Source of the DNA: Bradyrhizobium nivariense
Lineage (GTDB): Bacteria > Pseudomonadota > Alphaproteobacteria > Rhizobiales > Xanthobacteraceae
Assembly (NCBI RefSeq): GCF_029846715.1
Contig: NZ_JARVWW010000023.1
Coordinates: 1-64,000 of the forward strand
Direction: 5' to 3'
Length of the DNA stretch: 64,000 bases
Below are positions 18,055 through 26,885 of the stretch, one piece after another; position 1 is the first letter of the stretch, and each line of letters begins with the position of its first letter. The notes under the pieces are model-generated. The model was not told where the DNA came from. It saw nothing but the letters and a program-made list of their open reading frames with translations, and did not search any database. The position numbers were made by a program, and so were the translations under genes.

Positions 18055-18375
18055 CGGATGTCCCGCTAAGTAGAATTGGACATCAAGTTTAAGCTGAAAA
18101 TCTCACACATTGATGTAGCGCGCGTGCAACAACAGCGTGCGGAATCCGCGGACAACCACTGTTTACCATTCGATGGAACCCGGTAGTGGATGCGGCAAGG
18201 CCCTTTTTCTGCAACGCACTGAAGCCAATGGCTGGAGCGTTGTCCTTCGATTTCACGGATTAATCCCCGTCCCCACGTTGTGACCGCGCCTGCAGGTACC
18301 GGGCCGCCTTGATGCCGAACGTAGTAATCCTTCGGCGCGGTTGCTCTCGACGGCATGCGATAGTCACGTAGAGAG
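18055..18375. other. Divergent spacer, no gene seen
   Basis: This 321-bp gap separates the outer-membrane barrel (leftward) from the second acetyltransferase (rightward), so promoters for both should lie here. The stretch near 18065-18110 is AT-rich. No RNA gene or long repeat is recognised, and the open frames present have no family signature. Confidence 0.45.
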
Positions 18376-19512
18376 ATGAATATTGGCTGGCAACGGACAA
18401 AGACCGAGGCAATCTCAGTAAGCATTTGTCCACCAGGCCCTGAGCTCGCCCGACTCTGGGACGATCTTGCTGCGCGGGTCGATCCGAACGGATTCATGCA
18501 TCCCGCGGCATTGCTTGCGGCGGCCGAGACCGGCTTCGCCAAGATTCACGTCCTGCTGGCGTGGGACGAGGAGTCGCAGCCGCGCCGTCCGGTCGGCTTT
18601 TGGGCGCTTCAGGAGCGGCGCGATTTGCCGCTGACACCCGCCTTTCTGCAAGCGCTTCCCTACAATTACGCTTTCACCTCGAATGCCCTCGTCGACGGCG
18701 CCTGCGCCGACGGCGTCGTGGCTGCATTCTTCGAAGCGCTCAGGCGCGACCTCCGCCTGCCCAAAATCATCAGTTTGAGGTCGTTCGAAGCCGATTCAAT
18801 TGTCTATCCGGCGATGCTCAGGCACCTGGCGGGCACGGGCCGGCATCGGGAGCTGCATCGCTTCGAACGGCCTTTTGCGGATCGATCCTCCGGGACCAAG
18901 AAGTCGAGGTCGGCCTGCAAGAAGCTGCGCAGTGTATGGAACCGGATCTCGGCGGCGGGGTCGGTGGAGATTGTCAACGACCGCAGGCCGGCCGAAGCGG
19001 AGGCCGCGTTCGAGACTTTTCTGGTGCTCGAAGCAGCGAGCTGGAAGGGTGCGGAGGGTACCGCGCTGCTGAGCGACGCCGACGATGCACGCTTCGCCCG
19101 CCGGCTCTTTCACAACCTTGCCGCGCAGGATCTGGCTTCCGTCGCATTGCTGAGCGTCGACGACCAGGCGATTGCGGCCCAGGTCTTGTTCTACAGCGGC
19201 CGGCAAGCCTACACATGGAAGACAGCTTTCAATTCGGCCTTTGCTCAGTTCTCGCCGGGGGCTCTATTGATCGACAAAGTTACCGAGAGCCTGCTCGAAT
19301 CCGGGCGGATCGTCACGATCGATTCCTGCTCGTATGCGGACGGATTCATGGCGCGGTTGTTCACTGGCCGAAGAACCATGGTCGATGCCCTGATCGATGT
19401 TCGCTCGCGCAGCTCGCTGGCTTTTGCCATGGACGTAGCGTGTCACCAAGGTCACGAGCAGATTCGCCGCGTGCAGGACCGGATGCGGCGAGCGATCAAG
19501 AGGCCGCGTTAG
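18376..19512 (+). CDS. FemAB/CelD-type GNAT acetyltransferase, copy 2
   Basis: A 378-residue protein of the same broad class as the gene at 15517-16725. Visible: the N-terminal lobe ending in a conserved aromatic stretch (LPYNYAFTSNALVDG), a Lys/Arg-rich middle (GTKKSRSACKKLRSVWNRI) and the C-terminal acyl-CoA lobe with AASWKGAEGTALLSD, IAAQVLFYSGRQAYTWKTAF and SPGALLIDKVTE. Substrate unknown; a cell-surface glycan or lipid acylation role is plausible by family. Starts with ATG at 18376 after TAGAGAG. It runs towards the FAD oxidoreductase on the opposite strand. Confidence 0.8.
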   Translation: MNIGWQRTKTEAISVSICPPGPELARLWDDLAARVDPNGFMHPAALLAAAETGFAKIHVLLAWDEESQPRRPVGFWALQERRDLPLTPAFLQALPYNYAFTSNALVDGACADGVVAAFFEALRRDLRLPKIISLRSFEADSIVYPAMLRHLAGTGRHRELHRFERPFADRSSGTKKSRSACKKLRSVWNRISAAGSVEIVNDRRPAEAEAAFETFLVLEAASWKGAEGTALLSDADDARFARRLFHNLAAQDLASVALLSVDDQAIAAQVLFYSGRQAYTWKTAFNSAFAQFSPGALLIDKVTESLLESGRIVTIDSCSYADGFMARLFTGRRTMVDALIDVRSRSSLAFAMDVACHQGHEQIRRVQDRMRRAIKRPR

Positions 19513-19594
19513 GCCAAGACAGGGAAGTCACCGGCTTTCAATTCGAGGGACAATGCTCAAGCGAATCGAGCGCTGTCGGCGATTGAAGCCAAGC

Positions 19595-20806
19595 CTAGGT
19601 TCGATTCCGAAGGCGCTGTGTCCATCCTTCGGGTGTGAGCTGATCCGCAATAGGAATTACGCCGAGCTGGCAAGCCGCTCCGATTGCAGCGCCGACGATG
19701 AAGCGCAGCCTGCGCTGGAAATTCCAGGTAAAGCCTTCTTCGACGGACATCGAGCGCAACCGGTAAGCCCACGACATGGAGACCTCGTCGTAAGCGCGCT
19801 TGACCGGATCGTCATAGAATTGAGCGATCTTGTCTGCTCCCATGCCGCGGCTCGCGAGCCAACTCGGGATATGGATGTTGCACAGCCGCTCAACGTCGTT
19901 GAAAACCTTGCCGGCACCGGTGCCGGCCGCCGGACAGGAGGTGGCGAATGCATCGCCGACCAGGACGATGCCGGCCTGGCGATGGCCTAGGCTGACGCAG
20001 AGGTCGGCAGGCCGGATCTTGATCGAGCCGACCACTTCGATGTCGCCGGTGAGGCGAGCTAAATTAGGCATCAGGTTGAGCAGGCTGCGCTCGGGGGCGC
20101 GACGCATTTCGCGGAGCCACGGATCGTCCATGGTCCGATAGACCATCAGGTTTGCCCGCATCGACATGCCGATGGGAAATAACGTGAGATAGGCCATCTG
20201 GTCGGCAGCTCGCTCGGGATAGTAGGTGAGGGCGGCGAAATCGAACGCCCGGGCGTGGCGGGGCTTGAGATCGAAGGCAATGGTGATCGAATGGCAGGGA
20301 CTCGTCACGATGCGTGCGATGCCGACCTGGTCCTTCAATGCGACGCTCAATCCATGCGCGAGCACGACGAGACGCGCGGAGATGCGGCTGCCGTTCGACA
20401 GTGAGACTTGCTGATGGTCGTCGCCGGTGGTGAGCCTCACTGCCTTGGCGGCGATGCACGCGACGCTCGGAGGAATGGCGACGCGCATCACGTTGACCAG
20501 GTCGTCGTACCGAATGCCGTACTGGCCTCCCGGGCGCTTGTCGATCAGGCGTCCGAAGCGGGCGACCCAGAATTTGTCGTCTCGTGTGTCACCGTCGAAA
20601 GTCGTTGCCGGCAAAATGGCATCGGCGAGGCCGGTCTTGCCCAAGATCGATACCTGCCCACTATCGAGCTTTTCGCAACGCAGATCGGGCGGGTAGACTG
20701 GATGAGGGTCGACGAGCATGGTGCGAACGCCTGCGCGCCCCAACATTGCTGCGGTCGTTGAACCGGCAAGGCCCCCGCCAATGATTGCCACGTCGGTGTC
20801 GGTCAT
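19595..20806 (-). CDS. FAD-dependent oxidoreductase (geranylgeranyl reductase/halogenase-like)
   Basis: A 403-residue flavoprotein of the group that includes geranylgeranyl reductases, aromatic hydroxylases and halogenases. The N-terminal FAD-binding GxGxxG lies at residues 10-15 in VAIIGGGLAGSTTAAML, and the second FAD motif is in GIVLVGDAFATSCPAAGTG near residue 290. There is no obvious WxWxIP halogenase motif. The substrate is not evident; next to two acetyltransferases it may modify a lipid or secondary metabolite (inference). Convergent with acetyltransferase copy 2. Confidence 0.78.
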   Translation of the reverse strand: MTDTDVAIIGGGLAGSTTAAMLGRAGVRTMLVDPHPVYPPDLRCEKLDSGQVSILGKTGLADAILPATTFDGDTRDDKFWVARFGRLIDKRPGGQYGIRYDDLVNVMRVAIPPSVACIAAKAVRLTTGDDHQQVSLSNGSRISARLVVLAHGLSVALKDQVGIARIVTSPCHSITIAFDLKPRHARAFDFAALTYYPERAADQMAYLTLFPIGMSMRANLMVYRTMDDPWLREMRRAPERSLLNLMPNLARLTGDIEVVGSIKIRPADLCVSLGHRQAGIVLVGDAFATSCPAAGTGAGKVFNDVERLCNIHIPSWLASRGMGADKIAQFYDDPVKRAYDEVSMSWAYRLRSMSVEEGFTWNFQRRLRFIVGAAIGAACQLGVIPIADQLTPEGWTQRLRNRT

Positions 20807-21143
20807 GATGCATCTCGAGACACGTTGTCATTCCCGGACCAGTACCAGTCAAGAAAGGCCATGCTGATAGCAGGACGACAGGAATGCCACTGTAAGAGAG
20901 AATGACCGAGCGAAGCACGAAGCCAGAAGGGGTAGTCATTCTGAACCGTGCACGCGGCTCCGCGAGAGTCACGTGGAGGAATGATTGTCGGCCGGCAGCT
21001 GGCGAAGGACGGGCTGCGCAGCACCGGACTGCGGGTGCTGTTAACTGCTCAGGCAATGATGAGCGCCGCCCACATGGTGCTAGTCTAGCTCTCTCCGCGT
21101 GTCGTTCCGGAGCGCTGCGCATATCGTCATTGGAAGGGACGAG
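20807..21143. other. 337-bp spacer, no gene seen
   Basis: Lies between the start of the FAD oxidoreductase and the end of uvrB, so it holds the oxidoreductase promoter. Short frames exist on both strands but none has a family signature or a good ribosome-binding site. No palindromic element of the main family is present. Confidence 0.4.
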
Positions 21144-24100
21144 TCACCTCTTCTTCCACCCACCCCTATGCCCCGGTGCCCCTCCGCTCGACCGCGGCGA
21201 TGGCCCGAACTCCGGGCCCGACTGCTTCGAGTCCGTCGGCTGGATGATCCGGCTCTCGCCGCCGAACGGCTTTGAGGGCAGCGCGCGGTCGGCGCGATAG
21301 GGCAGCGATTCCGGGCCGTGCATCTCGTCGAGATGCGGCTTGTGCACCTTCGAGCCGCTGCCGCCGCCACTCGCCTTCAGCGCCGAGCTCACGGTCTTCT
21401 TCTTCATCGCGCTGACCGGCAAATTGGCGGCGTCGCCGTATTTCTTCGCTCCCGCATAGGCGCCGGCTTTGCCCTGCACGGTGCGCTGCTTGACGGTGGG
21501 GTCGTCGACCACGGCGAGCTCGGTGGCGCGCAGCCGCTTGACCTCGTCGCGGAGGCGGGCGGCTTCCTCGAAGTTCAAATCGGCGGCGGCCTCGCGCATC
21601 CTTGTTTCGAGATCGCCGAGCACGGCTTCAAAGTTGTGGCCGATCGAGATGACGTCGTCGGTCATGTCGTGGCCGCCGATCTCGACCAGCACATGGTCGC
21701 GCTCGTAGACGCTGTTCATGATGTCGCCGATCGACTTCTTGATGCTCTCCGGCGTGATGCCATGCGCCGTGTTGTACTCGACCTGCTTCTCGCGGCGGCG
21801 GTCGGTTTCGGCGATGGCGCGCTCCATCGAGCCCGTCATCTGGTCGGCATAGAGGATCACCTTGCCGTCGACATTGCGCGCGGCGCGGCCGATGGTCTGG
21901 ATCAGCGAGGTCTCGCTGCGCAAAAAGCCTTCCTTGTCGGCATCGAGGATCGCGACCAGCGCGCATTCGGGAATGTCGAGGCCTTCGCGGAGCAGGTTGA
22001 TGCCGACCAGCGCGTCGAAGGCGCCAAGGCGCAAATCGCGGATGATCTCGATGCGTTCGATGGTGTCGATATCGCTGTGCATGTAGCGGACGCGAATGCC
22101 CTGCTCGTGCAGATATTCGGTGAGGTCCTCCGCCATGCGCTTCGTCAGCACCGTGATCAGCGAGCGATAGCCGGCCTGCGCGGTGGCGCGGACCTCACCG
22201 ACGAGATCGTCGACCTGGGTGCGGGCGGGGCGAATATTCACGGGAGGATCAATAAGGCCGGTCGGGCGGATCACCTGCTCGACGAACACGCCGCCGCTCT
22301 CGTTGATCTCCCAGGCGCTGGGCGTGGCGGAGACCGCGACCGTCTGCGGCCGCATCATGTCCCATTCCTCGAAGCGCAGCGGGCGGTTGTCCATGCAGGA
22401 GGGCAGGCGGAAGCCATATTCGGCGAGCGTGGCCTTGCGGCGGAAGTCGCCGCGGAACATGCCGCCGATCTGCGGCACGGTGACGTGGCTTTCGTCGGCG
22501 AACACCAGGGCGTTGTCGGGCACGTATTCGAACAGCGTCGGCGGCGGCTCGCCGGGCAGGCGCCCGGTGAGATAGCGCGAATAGTTCTCGATGCCGGCGC
22601 AGCTTCCGGTCGCCTCCATCATCTCGAGGTCGAAGGTGGTGCGCTGCTCCAGCCGCTGCGCTTCCAGCAGGCGGCCCTGGTCGTGGAGCTGGTCGAGCCG
22701 CATCTTCAATTCGGATTTGATCGACTTGATCGCCTGCACCAAAGTCGGACGCGGCGTCACATAGTGCGAATTAGCGTAGATCTTGATGAATTCGAGCTCG
22801 TCCTGCTTGTGGCCGGTGAGCGGGTCGAACTCCTCGATGTTCTCGACGGTGTCGCCGAACAGGTTGACGCGCCAGGCGCGGTCCTCATAGTGCGCCGGAA
22901 AGATGTCGATGACGTCGCCGCGCACGCGAAAGGTGCCGCGGGTAAAGTCGGCCTGGGTGCGCTTGTATTGCAAGGCGACGAGGTCGGCGATGAGCTGGCG
23001 CTGGTCGATGCGTTCGCCCTTCTTCAGCGCGAAGGTCATCGCGGTGTAGGTTTCGACCGAGCCGATACCGTAGATGCAGGACACCGACGCAACGATGATG
23101 ACGTCGTCGCGTTCGAGCAGCGCGCGCGTCGCCGAGTGGCGCATGCGGTCGATCTGCTCGTTGATCGAGGAGTCCTTTTCTATGTAGGTGTCGGTGCGAG
23201 GGACATACGCTTCCGGCTGGTAGTAGTCGTAATAGCTGACAAAGTACTCGACCGCGTTGTCGGGGAAGAAGCTCTTGAACTCGCCATAGAGCTGGGCGGC
23301 GAGCGTCTTGTTCGGCGCCAGGATGATGGCGGGGCGCTGCGTCGCTTCGATCACCTTGGCCATGGTGTAGGTCTTGCCGGAGCCGGTGACGCCGAGCAGC
23401 ACCTGCGAGCGGTCGTTGCGCTGGATGCCCTCGACCAGCTCCGCGATCGCGGTCGGCTGGTCGCCGCGCGGCTCATAGGACGATTTGATCTCGAAGCGCA
23501 CGCCGCCTTCGGACTTTTCCGGACGCGGCGGCCGATGCGGAGTCCACACCTTCGTGGAGCCGTCGTCCTTGCGGAACTCCGGCCGGCCCTCGCGGATCAG
23601 CGATTCCAGCGCGTCGGCGGTCGCCTTGACGCCGAGCGCCTCCATCTTGCTGCGCGGCGGACGCGCCAAGGCTTCGGCATCGTCCTCTTCCGTGGGAAGG
23701 CCGAGCTGGCGGGCCAGTTCCGGATCGAGCGTCGGTATCGTGGCCGCGGTTCCGTAATTGGCCTGCGGTGCCTCGCCAAGACCTTCGGCCTCTCTGCTCC
23801 CTCCCCCCTTGTGGGGGAGGGTTGGGGAGAGGGGTAAGCCACGAGGCGCGCTGCCCGTGGCCGTGTCCTGCGGAAACTCCTTCGGCGTTGAAGCCCGCGC
23901 GCGATGCGCGGCGGCCTCGCCGCCGGAACGGCGGTCGCGCGAATTGTCCGGCGGCGGCTGCAGGCCGGTACCCGAGCCAAGCCCGGCATCGCCGCGATTG
24001 ATCGCGGGATTGAGCAGTTCGGCCAGCGCCGGCCCGATCGGCTGCACGTCTGGGCGTGACGCCTTGGAATTTGGCGCCTTGGAATTTGGCGCCTTCGCGT

Positions 24101-24161
24101 TGGGGGCCTTGGTCCTGGGGGATTTGCCGGATTTTTCGGGGGATGCAGGTTTCTTCGCCAT
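21144..24161 (-). CDS. uvrB: Excinuclease ABC subunit B with long N-terminal extension
   Basis: Helicase-like damage-recognition subunit of nucleotide excision repair. The canonical protein starts near residue 223 (FEIKSSYEPRGDQPTAIAEL); the P-loop GVTGSGKT is at 257-264, the beta-hairpin and helicase motifs follow, and the UvrC-binding UVR motif (DLNFEEAARLRDEVKRLR) is near the C-terminus. At 1005 residues it is about 300 longer than usual: roughly 220 extra N-terminal residues, with Lys/Pro repeats (KAPN, SKAP) and a palindromic-element peptide at 107-127, and a low-complexity C-terminal tail. Start ATG 24161 is the only good one. I saw no paired GTTC-type LexA box upstream. Confidence 0.95.
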   Translation of the reverse strand: MAKKPASPEKSGKSPRTKAPNAKAPNSKAPNSKASRPDVQPIGPALAELLNPAINRGDAGLGSGTGLQPPPDNSRDRRSGGEAAAHRARASTPKEFPQDTATGSAPRGLPLSPTLPHKGGGSREAEGLGEAPQANYGTAATIPTLDPELARQLGLPTEEDDAEALARPPRSKMEALGVKATADALESLIREGRPEFRKDDGSTKVWTPHRPPRPEKSEGGVRFEIKSSYEPRGDQPTAIAELVEGIQRNDRSQVLLGVTGSGKTYTMAKVIEATQRPAIILAPNKTLAAQLYGEFKSFFPDNAVEYFVSYYDYYQPEAYVPRTDTYIEKDSSINEQIDRMRHSATRALLERDDVIIVASVSCIYGIGSVETYTAMTFALKKGERIDQRQLIADLVALQYKRTQADFTRGTFRVRGDVIDIFPAHYEDRAWRVNLFGDTVENIEEFDPLTGHKQDELEFIKIYANSHYVTPRPTLVQAIKSIKSELKMRLDQLHDQGRLLEAQRLEQRTTFDLEMMEATGSCAGIENYSRYLTGRLPGEPPPTLFEYVPDNALVFADESHVTVPQIGGMFRGDFRRKATLAEYGFRLPSCMDNRPLRFEEWDMMRPQTVAVSATPSAWEINESGGVFVEQVIRPTGLIDPPVNIRPARTQVDDLVGEVRATAQAGYRSLITVLTKRMAEDLTEYLHEQGIRVRYMHSDIDTIERIEIIRDLRLGAFDALVGINLLREGLDIPECALVAILDADKEGFLRSETSLIQTIGRAARNVDGKVILYADQMTGSMERAIAETDRRREKQVEYNTAHGITPESIKKSIGDIMNSVYERDHVLVEIGGHDMTDDVISIGHNFEAVLGDLETRMREAAADLNFEEAARLRDEVKRLRATELAVVDDPTVKQRTVQGKAGAYAGAKKYGDAANLPVSAMKKKTVSSALKASGGGSGSKVHKPHLDEMHGPESLPYRADRALPSKPFGGESRIIQPTDSKQSGPEFGPSPRSSGGAPGHRGGWKKR
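23796..23834 (-). repeat. Half palindromic element inside uvrB
   Basis: The segment GCTCCCTCCCCCCTTGTGGG and its continuation to GGGGAGAGGGG match the right module of the composite elements (compare 14811-14855). It lies in frame inside the uvrB extension and encodes the peptide LPLSPTLPHKGGGS (about residues 109-122). Only the right module is recognisable. Confidence 0.8.
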
Positions 24162-24299
24162 GCTCCGAATATGGGGCGAGTCCGGCCCTCAGGAAAGGGC
24201 GAATGCCCGTCCTGGTTCACGCTGCTGACAGCAAGTTGGCAGCAGCCCTTGGATGCAGCAGACCTTGGATCAAGGATCTTGGGATCACGGATCTTGCGA

Positions 24300-24530
24300 T
24301 CACGCCGCCGGCAGCGGTCCATCGTCGCCCTCGGCCACCAGACGCGGCTCGAGGATGTCGAGATGGATGCCGCCGCAATCAGTGCAGCGCATGGTCCAGT
24401 ACTCGCATCCGGCGCGGCCGCCGATCACGCGGAGCACCGTGAGATCGCCGTCGCATTCCGGGCAGCTGGACAACACATTGCGGGCGTAAATCCTCGGCCG
24501 CAGCGTGTCTTCGAATTCGATGACTGACAT
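24300..24530 (-). CDS. Small zinc-ribbon-like protein
   Basis: A 76-residue protein with two CxxC pairs, Cys23/Cys26 (SCPECDG) and Cys49/Cys52 (RCTDCGG), arranged as a zinc ribbon. The ATG at 24530 follows AAAAAGGGGGACCGGTC, with GGGG as ribosome-binding site. Function unknown; such small proteins are often regulators or nucleic-acid binders, but no DNA-binding element beyond the ribbon is visible. Downstream of the 71-residue gene at 24588 and read in the same direction, possibly one transcript. Confidence 0.65.
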   Translation of the reverse strand: MSVIEFEDTLRPRIYARNVLSSCPECDGDLTVLRVIGGRAGCEYWTMRCTDCGGIHLDILEPRLVAEGDDGPLPAA

Positions 24531-24587
24531 GACCGGTCCCCCTTTTTAGCCTGCGCCGTCCCTTGGTTCGCTTGCAGTCCCGCTGGC

Positions 24588-24803
24588 TTATTCGTCGGCC
24601 CGCCGGCGAAAGCGATCGATGTGATGCTTGGCATCGGCAATCGCGGCGTCGGGATCGGGCCAGGCGAAGCCGACTTCCATGGCCGGAAACAGCACGCCGT
24701 CGATGGCAACCGGGCTGAAATCGGCGCGCCTGATCCGGGCGTGCCACAGCCCCTTGCCAGCTTCGAAGGATTCGATGTCAAAGCCGTCGTAGAGGGTCGT
24801 CAT
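24588..24803 (-). CDS. Conserved hypothetical small protein
   Basis: A 71-residue frame starting MTTLYDGFDIESFEAGKGLW at 24803; an ATG four codons upstream is less well placed. It looks like a compact alpha/beta domain with strands LWHARIRRADF and VLFPAMEVGFAW and a helix DAAIADAKHHIDRFRRR. No family is recognised. Same orientation as the zinc-ribbon gene 57 bp downstream. Confidence 0.6.
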   Translation of the reverse strand: MTTLYDGFDIESFEAGKGLWHARIRRADFSPVAIDGVLFPAMEVGFAWPDPDAAIADAKHHIDRFRRRADE

Positions 24804-24918
24804 TGCAGTCCCCAAAATGTCCCGTTTGAGCGTCTTGTTGGAGGGTCAGGGGACCACATTTGCGGAATTCGGGATGTGAAGCCGTTCACAAGCGGTCGGC
24901 TTTTTTACCCGCGCAGCG

Positions 24919-25836
24919 TCAGTTCCGCGCGCTGGTGCGGCCGGTCCGCCGGATGGGACGGGCGGCAGGTTCCGACGCCGCGCGCATGATCCAGCGGCGG
25001 AACGCGGCAAAGTCGCGCTGCTCGGTCTGGAAGCTGCGATAGAGCAGGTACCAGCGCATGCCCTTGGGCACCGAGAGGTCGAATGGCGCCACCAGCCGGC
25101 CGGCGGCGAGGTCGTCGTCGATATAGGGTCGGATGCCCATGGCGATGCCCAGCCCGTCGGCGGCGGCCTGGAGCGCCTGGCCGTAGAACTGGAACTCCGA
25201 GCCGCGCGCGTTGAGGCGCGCGAGATTCGCGGCCTTGAGCCAGATCGGCCAGTCCTCGGGCGAATGCGCAACGCGGATCAGGCTCGGTCCCTTGAGATCG
25301 GTCGGGCGCTTCAGCGAGGAAGCGAGGCGGGGCACGCAGACTGGCGTGAGGTCGCCGGCGAACAAGGGCTCGGCGACCAGCCCCGGCCAGTCGCCGGTGC
25401 CGAGCTTGATGCCGCAGCTCCAATCCTCGCCGAACGGCACCGACGCGCCGCCGGTGGTGAAGCGCACCTCGATGTCGGGCTCCTCGTTGCGAAACTCCGA
25501 CAGGCGCGGGATCAGCCAGCGCATCGCGAAGGTGTGGCCGACGCCGATGGTGAGCACGCGGACGCCGGAGGGCGCCGTCACCTGGGCGGTGAGGCTTGCG
25601 AGCGCGTCGAAGATCGGCGTCAGCCCGCCCTGATAGGCCCGGCCCGCCTGCGTCAGCACCAGCTTGTTGGCCTTGCGCTCGAACAGCGCGACGCCGAGCC
25701 GTTCTTCCAGGATGTGCACCATGCGGCTGACCGCGGCCGCCGACACGCTCAGCTCGAGGCCGGCCGCGGCAAAGCTGCCGGTCCGCGCCGCCGCTTCGAA
25801 TGCCTTGATGCCGTTGAGAAACAGCAGGCGCCGCAA
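24919..25836 (-). CDS. LysR-family transcriptional regulator (GcvA-like)
   Basis: N-terminal winged helix-turn-helix (about residues 5-63: GIKAFEAAARTGSFAAAGLELSVS.. and the wing LGVALFERKANKLVLTQAG), then the type-2 periplasmic-binding effector domain of the GcvA/AmpR kind. The likely start is TTG at 25836 (MRRLLFLNGIKAFEA), preceded by GAGGGTCGGTCA; this gives 305 residues, normal for LysR. The frame stays open to an ATG at 25950, but that codon lies inside palindromic element copy 6 and its product would carry repeat-derived residues. Divergent from the TauE/SafE gene, a typical LysR target arrangement. Confidence 0.85.
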   Translation of the reverse strand: MRRLLFLNGIKAFEAAARTGSFAAAGLELSVSAAAVSRMVHILEERLGVALFERKANKLVLTQAGRAYQGGLTPIFDALASLTAQVTAPSGVRVLTIGVGHTFAMRWLIPRLSEFRNEEPDIEVRFTTGGASVPFGEDWSCGIKLGTGDWPGLVAEPLFAGDLTPVCVPRLASSLKRPTDLKGPSLIRVAHSPEDWPIWLKAANLARLNARGSEFQFYGQALQAAADGLGIAMGIRPYIDDDLAAGRLVAPFDLSVPKGMRWYLLYRSFQTEQRDFAAFRRWIMRAASEPAARPIRRTGRTSARN

Positions 25837-25918
25837 ATGACCGACCCTCAGGAAAGCTGATGCCAGGCCAAGATAACTCAGTTTGCGCGCCGGGGGCAAG
25901 CGGGGCACGTTCTGCTTC

Positions 25919-26055
25919 GCCTCTCCCCGCGTGCGGGGAGAGGCCGACACGCGAAGCGTGGCGGGTGAGGGGAGCCTCCGCGAGTCGCACTATCATCGTG
26001 ATTGCGGATGCAGCCCCTCACCCCGCCCTCTCCCCGCAAGAGCGGGGCGAGGGAG
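25919..26055 (+). repeat. Composite palindromic element, copy 6, in a divergent promoter region
   Basis: Left module CCTCTCCCCGCGTGCGGGG with a CACGCGAAGCGTG hairpin, ending GGGTGAGGGG; loop with CCTCCGCGAGTCGCAC; right module CCCCTCACCCCGCCCTCTCC with an AGAGCGGGGCGAGGGAG end. It occupies most of the 269 bp between the LysR and TauE/SafE starts, so promoters of both genes lie in or right beside it. Confidence 0.8.
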
Positions 26056-26105
26056 TGAAGCAGTTTGCGCCCCTTATATTGGCGAGCCACCACCGGAGAC
26101 CCCTC

Positions 26106-26885
26106 GTGACATCAATCATGATCGCTGCCCTTGGATTGCTGATGGTCGGCACCGCGTTCCTGTCGGGGCTGTTCGGCATGGCGGGCGGGCTGATCCTGAT
26201 CGGCGTGCTGCTGGCCTTGATGCCGTTGCCGACCGCGATGGTGTTGCACGCGATCACGCAGATGGCCTCGAACGGCTGGCGGGCGTTGCTGTGGCGGGCG
26301 CATATCCGCTGGCGGCCGGTCGGGGTCTATCTGATCGGCTGCGCCGTCGCGCTCGCGGCGTGGTCGATCACGCGCTACGTCCCGGACAAGCCGGTCGCGC
26401 TGCTGCTGCTCGGCGTCACGCCGTTCATGGCGCGGCTCTTGCCCGCCAACATCAAGCCCAATCCCGATAGCGTCTGGCAGGGCACCGCCTACGGCTCGAT
26501 CTGCATGGGGCTGATGCTGATGACCGGCGTATCGGGTCCGCTGCTCGACACCTTCTTCCTCGGTGGCGATTTCGGCCGGCGTGAGAAGGTGGCGACCAAA
26601 GCGATGTGCCAGCTCGTCAGCCATTTCACAAAACTGATCTATTTCGGCGGTGTGATCGACCAGGCCGCCACGCTCGATCCCGTGCTCGCCGGGGTCGCGA
26701 TCGCAGCCTCGATGCTCGGCACCACGCTGGCGCGGCGTATTCTGGAAGCCATGACCGACCAGCAGTTCGTGGCCTGGTCGAACAAGCTGATCACCACCAT
26801 CGCCTGCTACTACATCGCCTATGGCGGCTGGCTCCTGCTTCGTACCCCGGTGCTGGCGGCCTTCGACAAGGGAGGTTTGCAATGA
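26106..26885 (+). CDS. TauE/SafE (TSUP) family anion exporter
   Basis: A 259-residue inner-membrane protein with about eight hydrophobic segments, of the TSUP family that moves sulfite, sulfoacetate or other organosulfur anions. The family's repeated glycine-rich motif is visible in FLSGLFGMAGGLILIGVLLALMP and its second-half counterpart in LMLMTGVSGPLLDTFFLGG. Start is GTG at 26106, 8 nt after GGAGAC; the ATG at 26118 is too far from a ribosome-binding site. The next gene overlaps its stop by 4 bp. The divergent LysR gene is a likely regulator. Confidence 0.85.
   Translation: MTSIMIAALGLLMVGTAFLSGLFGMAGGLILIGVLLALMPLPTAMVLHAITQMASNGWRALLWRAHIRWRPVGVYLIGCAVALAAWSITRYVPDKPVALLLLGVTPFMARLLPANIKPNPDSVWQGTAYGSICMGLMLMTGVSGPLLDTFFLGGDFGRREKVATKAMCQLVSHFTKLIYFGGVIDQAATLDPVLAGVAIAASMLGTTLARRILEAMTDQQFVAWSNKLITTIACYYIAYGGWLLLRTPVLAAFDKGGLQ

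Noticed and set aside
21318..23837. 839-codon plus-strand open frame opposite uvrB
   Set aside because: Fully antisense to uvrB, with composition dictated by the complementary codons and no domain signature.
24162..24299. Possible LexA (SOS) box upstream of uvrB
   Set aside because: Only one GTTC half-site is visible (near 24215); the GTTC-N7-GTTC pair expected in alphaproteobacteria is missing. The GGATC-rich iterations at 24268-24300 look like simple sequence drift.
24919..25950. Longer LysR protein starting at ATG 25950
   Set aside because: The start would lie in palindromic element copy 6 and add 38 residues not found in LysR regulators; TTG at 25836 gives the standard N-terminus.
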